Assembly: GCA_039619475.1 (NCBI GenBank) | Contig: CM077115.1 | Span: forward strand, 415,780,557 to 415,844,556 | Direction: 5' to 3' | DNA length: 64,000 bases | Source of the DNA: Icerya purchasi | Taxonomy: Eukaryota; Arthropoda; Insecta; Hemiptera; Monophlebidae | Shown here: positions 24,060-36,280 of the stretch, one piece after another | How positions within the stretch are numbered: position 1 is the first letter of the stretch | How the letters are laid out: every line of letters starts with the position of its first letter | Translations under genes and position numbers: made by a program | The notes under the pieces: model-generated | What the model saw: only the letters and a program-made list of their open reading frames with translations | Told to the model about the DNA's origin: nothing | Databases searched by the model: none

Positions 24060-26560
24060 GGAATTATAGTAGTGTCAAACAATGGACTGATAATATAAGC
24101 AGCATATTAAGAGTAAACAATACTTTAAAAATGATGAACACGGAAGTTTTTCATGTGCTTAAATGTAAGATCTGTGAAACGTAACTGGGATGAATTTATA
24201 ACTTTTATTCACGGGACACCTGTTAGTATTATTGTACCAACCGAAATAAATATAAGTAAGAATTAATTAAGTTTATATAATGTAGCAGGTTTCACGAATA
24301 TTGAGCTTCAAAGACCCAAGGGATATAATGGAAGTATACTTGTGTTTGTAAATAATAAATTTAGATTTCATATTCGTGAAATTAACACAATATGACAAGT
24401 ATCGATCTGGTGATGGTTGATATAGATATTTGCAAAAATAATCCATTTCGATTAATCGCCGTATATAGAGATCACCGAGTAAAAACGTAGGCGATTTTAT
24501 AATCGAAACTGCAATATTCCTAAAAAAATTTATTAATAAAGATAATTTCTTGATTTGCGTTGATTCCAATATTGATTTCTTGCTCCATAATGCGCACGTT
24601 GAGAATTTTTTAAATGTAATATATTGGTCAGGACTGTCAGGAGTAGTACAGCTAATAAATGGAATTACAGGAGAAAAAGAACGGATAGATAGAAGTACAC
24701 AATCCTGTATAGACAACATATTTCTTAAGTATAATTTAAATGATATTACTTCTTAAGAATTATTAATACGAAAATATCTGACCACTACGTCATTTGTTGT
24801 GCATTTAGTATACTGAATCCGAAATGTCAGCATCTTACAATCTCCCTAGAATATGTCTTTGATGAAAAAAGATTACAGCTGGGATGACGTAAGGAAGTTC
24901 ACAATACCAGGAAGCATATATGATTATATACACTCGGTTTTTAAAAGCATATATAGCGAATGCAATTTGAAAGTACGAGAGAGGGAAAAAATGACTAAAT
25001 ATAGCCCTAAGAATGAATGGATGAGTCAAAAAATAATAAATTTTACGAAAATTAGAGACCAGTAAAACTTAGTAAAGAGAATAGAACCAATATTATCGAT
25101 GTAAAAATTAGAACAGAAATAAGGAATGCTAAACAGAAGTATTATTAAAGCCAAATAGTTAAAGCAAATAATGACTGTTAAAAAGTATGGAACGTAATTA
25201 ATAATATTGTTAATAAAAAATAAAAAAAGCAGAACAACAATTGATGATTTCATTATAAAACATTTTGAAAATACTGCAATACTTAAGCAATTTAGTGAAT
25301 ACTTTATACTTTCAGTTGAACAACATAGACCTTAAATGCCACACACTCAGTTACCTGAATACTAACTCCGATAATTTTATTTTATCTTCTTTTTTTATTC
25401 TACCTGCAAATAAATCCTAAATAGAATCAATAATTAATAATCTAAAAATTCATAAAGCACCCGGATGGGGCGAAATTAGGGTTAAAGATATTAAGCAAAA
25501 CCCAAATATATTTATTCCCATTTTGACGAACATGATCAACTATTCTATAAAGGAAGCTAATACTCCTAATGCATTGTCAGACAGATATATAAAAAAGGAC
25601 CGCAATATCAATTTGAAAATTATCATCCGATAATAATTATACCTCTGAAATAGCCAAAATATTAGAACATTACATTGATAAACATTTAAGAAATTATGTG
25701 GAAAAAAAGCAACTTACTCTATGAAAATCAACACGGTTTTAGAGAACAAAAATTTACGATATCAGTGCTAAGATCGATTGTAAATAAGATAAATATGAAA
25801 TTGTCGATGGGAAACCAATTTCTAATTACATTTATTGACCTATCTTAAACTCTTTAGATACGTTGACCATGAATTACTGATTAAGGACTTAATTTGGGCA
25901 TTATAAATAATCGACTAAAGTAGTTTAAGAATTACATAAAAAACAGGAAAAGTATAGTAAAAATCGCAGGGAATAAAAGTAATAAAAATACTATTCAGTA
26001 CGGAGCAGATCAGGGCACCGTATTGGCCCATATTCTCTTCTTAATTTACATTAACTCGTTACGTAAGCATATTAAAAATGCAAAGGTATAAGTGTTTGCC
26101 GATGTCTTTGCCTTATTAATGGAGCATAAGAATTTAGAGATGGCAGAAAGATTATTACAAGAGGATATAGATAATTTTAGTAAATGGGCACATGTTAGGA
26201 GGTTAAGTATAAAAATAAATCTAAATTACTGCACATTCGGAACAGTATTAAATATATGATACACGATCCGCGAATTACTCTCCATGATAATGATTGTATA
26301 CATGAACTTCATATAAATAACAATACTCATTTGTGTTGTTGTCCACCGCTTGAGAACGTAATATATCGATAAATCCTTGAACTGGAAAAAGTACATCAAA
26401 GTTTAAATTCGAAAATAAGACAGTCAATTCCCGCTTTATATAAAATAAAACAGGTTCTAGCATATCGCACATTACATATATACTATAATTCAATAACAAT
26501 GTCAAGAATTTTACATGGAATTCAAATATGGGGCGAGACTAAGAAAACGGAAATAAATAA
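24060..26560 (+). pseudogene. Jockey-like LINE ORF2, badly decayed
   Basis: Endonuclease remnants start near 24150 (NVRSVKRNWDEFITF, IIVPTEIN) and continue with VDSNIDFLLHNAHV, ERIDRSTQSCIDNIF (about 24690) and SDHYVICC. The polymerase follows: IHKAPGWGEI region (25450), LSDRYIKK, NYHPI-like, EIAKILEHYIDKHL, ENQHGFRE (25730), FIDLS, GADQGTVLAHILF, VFADVFALL (active site DD lost) and the connection domain MSRILHGIQIWGETKK at 26500. Stops and frameshifts are frequent. It ends abruptly at about 26560 without the family 3' end. The same family occurs at 26718-31435, 34458-35640 and, as a tail only, at 38706. Confidence 0.7.
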
Positions 26561-26564
26561 GAAT

Positions 26565-26717
26565 TTGCTGTCAAACGTCATTCCTAAATATTTCACTTCG
26601 TTTGCGGATGCTATACGGTTGTTATTAACAGTTAGGCTTACTATGTGATCGCACTTTTTCCGCCTACAGAAATGGGTTGCTATGGTTCTTATTGTTGAAA
26701 AACAAAGGCCGCTAACA
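26565..26717 (-). mobile_element. Jockey LINE fragment (reverse transcriptase connection region)
   Basis: On the minus strand this reads KKCDHIVSLTVNNNRI and EVKYLGMTFDSKF, the K-Y-L-G-M-x-x-D-x-x-L block downstream of the polymerase active site in Jockey ORF2. It is a truncated piece without ends. Confidence 0.6.
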
Positions 26718-27352
26718 TTTTTTTTTCTTTTTAATAATTTGCGGGTCCCACAAGGCACTAGCCCGTCTGTGGGTTCCCAACATAATTATATCATTTATTT
26801 GTACAATATAACATCAACTTAACTTAAGTACTACTTTCTGTTACAGCATAAAAAGTGTTAACTTATATATTACTATACTACAAAATCCACACTCTCTTTA
26901 TTTACCAATTTATATTACAATTATACCATCATCTAAAATAATATTTCCTATTACAATACCTTAATAAGATAACTTATATATTACAATAATACAATATAAT
27001 TTTTATACAACTACCACTCTCTCATTAGCAGCTTAAAACTGGAGGTAGTAAAGCGTCTCATGTCAACGTAGCGTCAATGTTATAAGTGGTTATTACTAGC
27101 ATTACGATACTTTTTTTTTTTTTTTTTTTTTGTTACTATTTCTATTGCTCTTTACACCATGCTATCAATCAAATTTTAACCTTGTTTTTCCACCTCTCCA
27201 GATTTTTTTCATTTCGAATTTCCTTTGGTATGTTCCCGATTAATTTTATTAATACCTCTTCCTCTACATTGACTATTTTACTGTTAATTCTCCTAGATCG
27301 TACATAGCAAGGTTTATGGTGGATTAAGAGACAGAAGATACTTCCGGAGGGA

Positions 27353-29500
27353 ATGTTTGGATTCCGCCCACATTTGGGTACCCAAGATTGTGTAGCATCA
27401 TTCTTGGGGGATGTTTATTCTACTTTCCAAGACAAATGCTTCTTGGTGGCAACATTTCTTGATATTCAGGGGGCATTCGATAATGTTTCCATCCCCGTTC
27501 TTTTCAATCAATTAATAGCAGTTAATATTCCTTTTCCCATGGCTAAACTTTTGTGTAGTTTATTTTTATGTAGATCCCTCCATATTCTTAACCCCGTATC
27601 CAAACAGGTTGAAGTTCGCACAACTTATAAAGGTCTTGCCCAAGGTGCCGTTCTGAGTCCGCTTCTCTTTAATTTGTATATATTACCTCTCTTTAATATT
27701 CAAATACCAAATTTCTCACGAATTTTGTCATACGCGGACGACTTCTTAATATATTCTAAACATAACTGCCTTATTAAATGTCTTCAGGCAAGTCAAACAT
27801 CTATGGATATTTGCTTTAATTCCTTTGAGAAGATTCATTTTGAAATATCCCTTGCCAAATCCTCGGTATCCGTATTTTCACTTAGACCATTTGACTACGA
27901 ACAAATACGTGTTCTAATTCAAAACCAACTCATTAAATTCACTAGGCATGTTAGGTATTTAGGATTGTTTTTAGATCCTAAACTAACATGGACTTTTCAC
28001 ATTCAAAAACTAGTTGAACTTGTAATTAAATCGTATAGCCCCTTAAAGGCTATAAGCAATTCATGGTGGGGAAGTGATCCGGTCATATTAAGCCAGCTAT
28101 ACAAAAGCTTTATTAGATCGAAATTGGATTATGGAGCGATTTTCTATGGATCAGCCTCGAAGTTCCAGCTTAGAAAGTTAGATTCATTACAGAATCTTGG
28201 TTTAAGATTAATCACGGGAAATGTCAGGTCGTCCCCTACCATCGGTCTACAAATGGAGACCAAAATTTCTCCTCTGAACATTAGAAGAAATTATTTAACA
28301 GATAAATTTGTACTTAAGTATTGTAATTACAAATATCCGCAGTTTATAAGTAAGATAATGCAGGTAAGTAGTGATTGGAGATTTGTTCCCCAGAAAATGC
28401 CGCTCTTGCTCAAAAGAACTAGGATGTATTATAGTTATAGTCCAGCTCTTGTGCCATCTTCTCCCTCCAATTATTTTAATTTCAGATACGACCTTAATCT
28501 TATCAAACTGGACATCAATATTAACACCTTTAAAAGCCAGAATTTGCATCTGCTGCCTGGTAACATTGTGAACTCCGTTTTTCTAGATATCGCGAAAGAA
28601 TTATACCCCGGTTATCGGTTGATCTTTACCGATGGTGCCAAATTCCGTGGATTTAATGAAGGCGTAGGGGCCGGGTTTATTATAGAAGGTATCACTGAGC
28701 AGAAATTTAAATTACCTCCAGAAGCTTCGATTTTCACGGCCGAGCTTCTTTCAATTGAAAAAGCGTTAGAGTTTGTGAAAAACGTGTTGCAGTCCAAGGG
28801 GGAGTTTGTAGTATTTTCGGACAGCCTTAGCTCTCTCTTGTCGCTTCAGAGAAGTAACTTTGAATGTAATTGCCATCCAATTATTTATGAAATTAAGGAA
28901 AAGTATTTTAATATTTCCGAACTTGGAGGAGTCATTAAATTCTGTTGAGTTCCGGGTTACTGTGGGGTACCACTTGGTGACCGTGTTGATTTAATCGCAA
29001 AAGAAGGTGTTAGATCACGTATTAAGTTTCCATTTATCCCATCCTTCGATCTTCTAGATAAAGCCAAAAGAAATAATCATGCGGATTGGATAAGTCTTAT
29101 TTGTAGAGAGCAAGGACCTGGTAAATATTTTCATATGGTCCAACCATCTTTGCCGTCCATACCTTGGTTTTACCGCATTAGTGTCCCAGTTAGTTTGACC
29201 CGTAGGTTTGTGACCGTTGTGTGTAGGCTCCGCTCCGGCCATTGCCGATTGGGTTTAAATTTTTCAAACACCGGGCACTGCACCGGTTGTAATATCTATT
29301 GTCGACAAAATTTTAGAGAAGACATTAACCACTTGTTATTTAATTGCGCCCAGTTCGATAACACGAGACTTGCGTTTTCTAAAGACCTCATGTCCTGTGG
29401 TGTTTATCCTCCATTGTGTATTTTTCATCTTCTCTGTTCCAGTGGTAAAATTTTATTTGTCCTTTTTAGGTTTATTGAAAGAAACAGGATTGTTGTTTGA
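27353..29500 (+). pseudogene. LINE ORF2 C-terminal two thirds: reverse transcriptase and RNase H, one in-frame TGA
   Basis: One continuous frame of about 715 codons is broken only by TGA at 28946-28948, where the family has tryptophan (FC-W-VPGxCG). Reverse transcriptase: MFGFRPHLGTQDCVASF, FLDIQGAFDNV, KGLAQGAVLSPLLFNLY, LSYADDFLIYS (YADD at about 27732), VRYLGLFLDPKLTW and FIRSKLDYGAIFYGSAS. RNase H: FTDGAKFRG (28625), FTAELLSIE, FSDSLSS and GDRVDLIAKEG, all four acidic residues kept. C-terminus: CTGCNIYC...H-LLFNC zinc motif. Truncation removes the endonuclease and first polymerase motifs. Apart from the stop it looks young. Confidence 0.85.
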
Positions 29501-29633
29501 TTTTTTTTTTTTTTTTCTCCATTATTTTACTTTTTTTTTTTTTTTCTCCATTATTTTACTTTTTTTTTTTTTTTTTCTCCATTATTTTACTTTTTTTTTT
29601 TTTTTTCTCCATTATTTTACTTTTTTTTTTTCT
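29501..29633 (+). repeat. Tandem repeat of T-tract plus ctccattattttac
   Basis: Four to five units of about 30 bp, each a run of 15-17 T followed by ctccattattttac, directly after the LINE stop codon. It probably belongs to the 3' untranslated region of the element. Confidence 0.9.
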
Positions 29634-29982
29634 TACATTGTAGTCTTTGTCCAGTGTGGCTGTGACTACCTCCTTTTTCTCATAATGCATTGTGAGCATT
29701 GCCAGGCAACTGTGGTCATAATGTGAGATAGAAATATTTATCTATTTATCTATTTTTTCTTTTGCTCCTTTTTCCAGAATGAAAAAATCTTGTTTGTTTC
29801 TGTTTTGTTTCATTGAGCATTGTGGGCACTGCCAGCAGTTGCGGCCATAATGTAGAATGAATGAAATTTCTCTTCCTGAATTTTCTATTATTAGTATTTT
29901 TTAATATCTAGTCGTGTCGTAGTTTGCTGGCCAAATGAACTGTTCTGTTCGGGCCAAAAAAAAAAAAAAAAAAAAAAAAGGT

Positions 29983-31435
29983 TTATCGATTTTCTAACTT
30001 CCCACAACCACATATTTCCTTTGTATGTAAACACTTTGTATTGTGTAAAATTAATTTGGGGACGAACGTTCTAAACCGGCTTGGCGTTCTTATATGCATC
30101 ACTTTTGTTTTTTTAGCATGAATTAATAGTTTTTTGTCATGCGCCCATTTGCATACATTATTAAGATCTTCTTGTAATATTTTTTCAGCACTTTCAATGT
30201 CAGAATGTTCAATAACTAGTGCGACATCATCTGCAGAAACATACACTTTAGAGTTCTTTACATATCGGTAGAGCGAATTCGTATATATCAAAAATAGTAT
30301 AGGTGCCAATATTGTCCCTTGTCCAACTCCATAGTTCATTGTTTCTTTTCTACTGTGTTCATTCCCGATCTTTACTAAAAATTCTTTTCCTCTTATGTAA
30401 CTCCAAAACCATTTTAGATACCTCCCTTTTACACCCATTTTTCTTATGTCCTCAACTAGTATTTCTTGGTCCACTAGGTCAAAAGCCTTAGTAAGGTCTA
30501 AAAAAACTAACAGGAATTGTTTACCCACTACTAATCCTTTATTTATATCTGATATTAGTGTTCTAAGTAGTAATATCGTCGATTTTCCCTCTCTAAAACC
30601 AAATTGATTACTATTTATCAACTTATTTCCCTCCAAGTAATTTTTCAAATATTTTCCCACGTACTGCTCAATTATTTTTGCTATGACTGAAATTAACGTG
30701 ATCGGTCTGTAGTTTTCACACTGTTTTCTATCTCCACTTTTGTAAATTGACCACACCATACCGATTTTTAACTCTCTGGGAAATATTCCTTCTTTCAAGG
30801 AGTAATTAATCATTTTCGTTAGTAAAATGGGGTTAGTAGTTTTGAGTGTCTCCTGATATCCTTCACTCTTATTCCGTCGTATCCTTGGGCTTTATCCGGA
30901 TTAAGTTTTTTTATTATAGATCCTATTATGTCCTCTGTAGCTTTTGGAATGTATAAGGATATACTAGTTTCATCATCTATTTCAGTATTCAAGAATTTAT
31001 TATCACAGAAGTGTTTCATTTTCTCCGTTATGGACAAGTAATAATTTAGGAATGCGTTAACTGCATTGTCATAACTAGCAAAATTCCTGAGTATATCCTC
31101 GTCTATTATTGCTTTTTTCCTTTTGCATACTATTTTATTTATTATTCCCCAAGTTTTCTTCGTGTCGTTGCCTGCTTTTTGTAATTCCTGTATGTAATAT
31201 TTTTCTTTTGCTTGTCTTATTTCGTATTTAACTAGATTTCTGTATCTCTTATATAATTCTTTATATCATCTATTTCAGTTGTTTCCTTTACGTCTTTTAT
31301 AATACAGATCTCTTATATGAATGTAATTTAATATTATCCTGTTCATCCATTCATTACTAGAGCAATTTTTCGTTTTCGCAGTTGTTTGTTTTATATACCT
31401 ACATTCCTCGTAGCAATTTTTGAAAGCGTTTGCTA
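29983..31435 (-). pseudogene. Jockey-like reverse transcriptase (body of the split LINE)
   Basis: Reading down from 31435: linker SSNEWMNRIILNYIHIRD, KTWGIINKIV, then after a frame change LNYYLSITEKMKHF and LNPDKAQGYDGIRVKDI. The main frame (30813-29983, 276 codons) has KIGMVWSIYKSGDR, YRPITLISVIAKIIE, NQFGFREGKSTILLL, LVFLDLTKAFDLVD, MNYGVGQGTILAPIL and VYVSADDVALVIE, where the active site is S-A-D-D in place of Y/F-A-D-D. It then ends CGCGKLENR at the junction with the inserted LINE. Between the two main frames one stop interrupts near 30818. Confidence 0.8.
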
Positions 31436-32750
31436 TTCCGACCTTTGTTGCAGTCTATCAATTGTGCTCTGCAGAACGTTTTTTCCTAAGTTTATATCTG
31501 TGCATGGAAGAAATATGCATAAATCATCTGCAAAAACGAGTGATTTTACAGGTTTTTGCACTTGGTTTACATTATCATTTATCGCAATATTAAACAGTGT
31601 CGCACTGAGAACGGATCCCTGAGGAACTCCTGTCCGTACCGTATGTGGATCAGACAGAACGAATCCCAATCTTACTTGAAAGCGGCGATCATAGAGGACG
31701 TTTGCAATAAACATACAAAGGCGACCTTTGAAGTTCCAGGAGTGTAAGGTTAAAAGAATTTTGTATCTATGTTGTCAAATGCTTTCTTGAAATCAAAAAA
31801 TCTAATAAGTGGTGCTTGTTTGAGAAAGCTTTACTTATGGAGCGCTGTGACGCAAGGATCGGATCAATGGTAGATCGTCCTGACCGAAATCCATATTGAA
31901 TATTTGTAAATAAACTGCGTGTTTCCCATAATAGCGTCTACCATTGATAATTTTTTCTAACACTTTACATAGAACTGATGTAAGGGATATTGGTCTGTAA
32001 CTATCGAGGAGTGTTGGATTTTTATTTTTCTTGAGTAACGGGATTATAATGGCATTTTTCCATTGCAATGGGAGATTACCTGAGAACCATATTCTATTGT
32101 AAATTACTAGCAGAGTTTCTAATATAAAGTCAGGTGCGTATTTTAAAAGATAAATGTGAAAACTATCCGAACCAACTGCTTTCGGTTTAGTACGTTTAAT
32201 GGCAGTACTCGGTTCTTACATTGAGATAGGTTGGTTATATGGTTCTCGGTTGTCATTGGTAAAATGAAGACCAAAAGTTTTTCTAATATTGGATAATTCT
32301 GTATTGTTTAGAAATTGGTTTCCATCTTTAATTGATATCGTAAAAAATTCTGCAAACGCAGCATTTATTTTGTCAATATTACCGCATATATTACTACCGA
32401 TTTTTATACATGTTCGTGTAAAGTATGGCGTTGATTTTTCTATGGATTTAATTTTTTTCCTCACAACCAGGGTTCAAGGTTGCTACATAGTTTTTCTAGC
32501 AGTTTAATTTTGCTTGTTTGAGAATATACCTAGCTTTTGCTCGTAATTTTCTAAAATTCAGATAGTTTTCCATGTTCGGGTTCGACTTTAACTTTTTTAA
32601 AGCGTTCCGAATTACAACTTTTGTTTCATTACTTTCAGTATCGTATTTTACCCTACTGCGTTTTGTATTACATTTTTAATCCCAATACTCTACCCAACAA
32701 CTAAAATAATTAATCATATTCTCTACGATGCCATCCCGTTATCAACCGTT
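31436..32750 (-). pseudogene. Another Jockey-type LINE ORF2, linker to active site only
   Basis: Minus-strand pieces in order: VEYWD, RNALKKLKSN, FRKLRAKARYILKQAK (about 32540), IKSIEKSTPYFTRTC, INAAFAEFFTISI (32380), MQWKNAIIIPLLKKNKN and SYRPISLTSVLCKVLEK (32010-32068), then DRRFQVRLGF, VRTGVPQGSVLSATLFN and LVFADDLCIF (31530). The frame stops at 31433, just after the FADD block, where the neighbouring LINE's 5' end begins, so the 3' part is lost. The endonuclease is also missing. Confidence 0.7.
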
Positions 32751-33048
32751 AGCGGCGAAATCCAGTAAAAACTTTTTTCAACTTTAAGAACATGTACACA
32801 GTTGCATCAACTTTAGCAATTCTGATGGAAATCTCGTTTCTACTTATTCTTCCAATAAATTCGTGAAGAAAAAAGTACATAAAACTAGTACGTTTTATAA
32901 CGCAATTAAAGTTTAATTTACCTTTCAGTCAAATGTAATGGAAAGAAAAAAGATCTAACCTATTGCTTGACTCAGTCATACTTGCAAATAATTTTAAATA
33001 ATTTTTTTACGTAAAATTAATTAATAAAAATTAAGAGCTAACCAAAAA

Positions 33049-34018
33049 CCTCTTCTTCATAGTTCCTCAATCTATATGGATAGATTGGTGGATAACCATG
33101 TTTTAAAAGTTTCCGGGTAAAGCCATTTTCTTTATATCTCCGTATCCATCTGCTTTCATGTTTTCCTTTATTTGTTTTATATATTTCTGTCTCGGTCTTC
33201 CTCTTGGTCATTTCCCTTTCATGGTTCCTTCTATTATTTATTCATTTTTTCTGTATATATGTCCAATCCATTTAAATCTCCTTTCCTTTAGTTTTCTTTT
33301 TTCCTTAACTCTATCTAATACTTCTTCATTCCTTACTTTTTCCGTCCATGATATTCGCTCCATTCGAATGCTTCCAGTTGATTGCTAAACCATTGATTCA
33401 AATTCCAAGTTTCTGAACCATATAGTACTCCATACAAATACTTTAATCAATTTTTTCTTTATTTATTTTTGGATATTCTTTTTTTTTTGAATGCTAATTT
33501 TGCCATTGTTATTCTCTGCTTTATATCTTGATCACTTCTTCCATCTTCTGTACTTATGCTTCCCAGATATTTTTGCTTTTCAACCTGTTTTATTTTTTCT
33601 TCGTCTATTATTATATCTATGTCTTCACCATCTTTTTTTTTAATACATCTCATTATTGTTGTTTTTTTTATTTATTTTCATATTATATGTTTTAAATATT
33701 TGATTCATCTGATTTAGGGAGCACTTTAAAATTCTTGTTCACTGTTTGTTATCATTGCGATGTCATCTGCAAATATAAACATACTTATTTTCATACCGCC
33801 TAATAAAATACCGTTATTATATTTTTACTTCCATTCTTTTACCGCTTGTTCTATGTATATATTAGGCAGTGTAGGAGATAAGCTGCAGCCTTGCCTGATC
33901 CCTTTTCTTATTCTTGCTTCTTTTCCGATATCTTTTATCCTTATAATTGTTTTCTGATTTTCATATAGTGCTTCTATTATCCTTCTGTATCTGTTTTCTA
34001 TATATGTATCGTTAACAG
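33049..34018 (-). pseudogene. RTE/CR1-like LINE 3' half
   Basis: From 34018 downward: RRIIEALYENQKTI, KGIRQGCSLSPTLPN, MFIFADDIAMI (about 33750), IDEEKIKQVEKQKYLGS (33590), TMAKLAFKK, YGSETWNLNQ and the end GRPRQKYIKQIKENMKADGYG (about 33175). The last residues and a GAAGAA-type tail finish at about 33049. Several frameshifts are present. The upstream polymerase and endonuclease are absent because of 5' truncation with inversion (next entry). Confidence 0.7.
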
Positions 34019-34140
34019 GGACAGAAGGATAATAGAAGCACTATATGAAAATCAGAAAACAATTTTAAGGATAAAAGATATAGAAAAATAAACAAGAATA
34101 AGAAGAGGGGTCAGGCAAAACCTACAACTTTGAAATTCTA
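34018..34140 (+). repeat. Inverted 5' segment of the same LINE
   Basis: Bases 34018-34095 are the inverse complement of about 33925-34003 and carry the same coding words on the plus strand (RRIIEALYENQKTILRIKD, then RGVRQ). A 5' inversion that overlaps the body by about 80 bp is consistent with twin priming. Confidence 0.75.
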
Positions 34141-34457
34141 ATCTTAGCCCTGCGCAGTCGGTAGATAATTTTAAGTTTGAAAAAAAAAAAAGTAATTGAA
34201 ATTGTTTTACTTAGAGTTGTATCTACAGGAAAAAAAAAAAAAAAGTTGGGCTGTTGAGTGTTTTGATGGCCTATAGGAAAAAATTTGTACTAATTTAGAT
34301 ATAGTACACCGTATCGCTTTCCGATGGCGCTGTAATGTAACGTCACCGAGTAATTCAACATCAAACGTGCTAAATTCTTGTAAGACTGCGATTCTTCAAA
34401 AATGTCCTTAAGACATTATATAAAAAACCAAAATGATTGCACTTTAAGATATTGCTT
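34141..34457. other. Short AT-rich gap, nothing recognised
   Basis: Contains two A runs (34180-34192 and 34231-34245) and no coding sequence. Confidence 0.5.
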
Positions 34458-35640
34458 CTTTTTTTTTTTTCATTTTAAAAATAAGTTGTGGGTCTCACAG
34501 GGCAAATGTGCCCGTTGTGTGAGTGCCCAACACTCTTATCAAGGTTTATTATAAATAGTACACAAATTACAACTAACTTAACTTATTTCATAACTAACAA
34601 TAATAATAAACTTAGCATTATGCATATTAAAGTAATAGCATATATACGTATGCTAATAACACAACAATGCCGCGTAATACGCATCTGTACACCAATATAT
34701 GTAGACAGCTTAATATTTAGAATCGAAATAAAGCATGTCTGTGAGAGCCTAAAATCCAGGAAGGACACGAAAAAGTCAAAAACCAACAAAAAAGAGCGAG
34801 ACGGAGCTTCAGTCCTTGCACCATTCCTTCAACCAGTTTTGCGCCTCCTTTTTCCACTCACCAATTTTTTTCCCCTCTAGTATATCATTAGGAATTGTAC
34901 TTATTAATTTGATTAGCACTGAGTCATCAGTATTGTCAATTCGTAAATTTACCCCGCAGGGATAGTTGTAATATGTATTACTTTGGTTCCTTGTTAACCG
35001 GATTTTTTCCCTGGATGCTTATTTTATATTATTGACATTAAATTCTAGTAATCTATAATAGAAAAACTACATCTTGGGGGACATTTCGTCATTTTCCTTA
35101 CACCATGTTGACCTAGAGTCGTTTTTCTTCCAGTAGAGGAGTAGAAGTTTCAAACGCCTCTTCTGTATTTCACTTATTTTATTTATTTCTGTTTTCTTAG
35201 CCTCGCCTCATATTTGAATTCCATATAATATTCTAGACATTATTATTGAATTATAGTATATCCGTAGAGTTCAATATGATAGAACCTGCTTTATTTTATA
35301 TAAAGCTGGAATTGTCTGTCTTATTTTCGAGTTCAAACTTTGGATGTGTTTTTTCCAGTTCAAAGATTTATCAATTATATATACCTAGATATTTAAAGTC
35401 ATTTACGTTCTTTAACGGTGAACAAAAATATAAATGGGTATTGATATTTACATGAAGCTCATGCAGGCAATCGTTATTATGAAAGACAATTCGCGGATCG
35501 CATCTCTTATTTAGAACTATTCCGAATGTGTAATACTTTTGATTTATTTATATTTATACATAACCTCCTATCATGTGTCCATTTACTGAAATTATCTATA
35601 TACTCTTGTAATCATTTTTCCGCCATCTTTTACTGTAAAA
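34458..35640 (-). mobile_element. Jockey-like LINE 3' end (minus strand), 5'-truncated
   Basis: A poly(A) complement at 34459-34470 is followed by the complement of the family tail gtgttgggcactcacacaac. Coding remnants read upward: SWSTWCK-like end at about 35100, ILYGIQI at 35215, QIQFQLYIK-type connection sequence at 35290 and DNFSKWTHDRRL at 35570. It is frameshifted throughout and 5'-truncated just after the active site region. Confidence 0.7.
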
Positions 35641-36271
35641 TATAATTTATATAATTATAGACGTTAATGTACCGGTATGTTCTAATTTCACAACTAGGTT
35701 GTACAAATATTAGACACCTTCGTGTTTTTTAATTACGACTAAACTGGTAGAGCTAAATGGTCAATGTCACAACAGAATGATAAATAAACATTCTAGAACG
35801 TGTGCACTGTATGTATTTCAAAATGTGCATCATGGTCGATTAATGCATTGTTACACACATATAGGGGGACAAATGAGGGACATGTACATGTAAACTGATT
35901 ACGTGTTAGTATAATATAATAGCAGTCTCCTAAAACGGGAATCAAAACAATGTATGTAACTCGGTAATTTACGGAATTTTTGATTTATGAGAATATATCT
36001 CTTCAGAGATAAAACAATAAAAATAAACGTAATTATATATACGGTTTTGCATCTTAATTGTTTATTTTAAGAATAGTGATAACGCCGTAATAAAATTACC
36101 ATTGTAATATTTTATATCGATAACATTTTTATTTAATCTTGTTTTATTTGTTCCCCGCTAAATCAAGAAAGTCTTTAGGATTAAAACGTGATTTAAAAAC
36201 GCATCTATTTCATAGATAAGACTAACGCGTGGGTTTAAAAAAAATCGAACTGATACAGATAAATTAAATAT
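35641..36271. other. AT-rich DNA, nothing recognised
   Basis: Only short frames are seen. Confidence 0.6.
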
Positions 36272-36280
36272 TTATAGTCT

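Larger units (their letters stand above)
27318..29977 (+). mobile_element. RNase H-containing LINE inserted in the Jockey-like LINE
   Basis: Flanked by aaggtttat (27309-27317 and 29978-29986). It is 5'-truncated in the reverse transcriptase and ends with a 3' untranslated region containing a T-rich tandem repeat, two imperfect copies of an approximately 45-bp unit (29684-29730 and 29810-29860, cattg...gcactgcca...cataatgt) and poly(A). Confidence 0.85.
26718..31435 (-). mobile_element. Jockey-like LINE split by a later LINE insertion
   Basis: The 3' end is at 26718: a poly(A) complement, then the family tail complement gcgggtcccac...gtgggttcccaac. Coding remnants of the extreme C-terminus occur at about 27165-27310 (YVRSRRINSK, IGNIPKEIRNEKNLERWKN). 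The body resumes at 29987 and runs to a 5' truncation at about 31435. In between sits the plus-strand LINE 27318-29977 with target duplication aaggtttat on both sides. Some connection-domain sequence between the two halves is missing, an older deletion. Confidence 0.75.

Noticed and set aside
29501..29633. CRISPR-like array
   Set aside because: Units are contiguous T tracts with a constant short sequence and no unique spacers; the DNA is eukaryotic.
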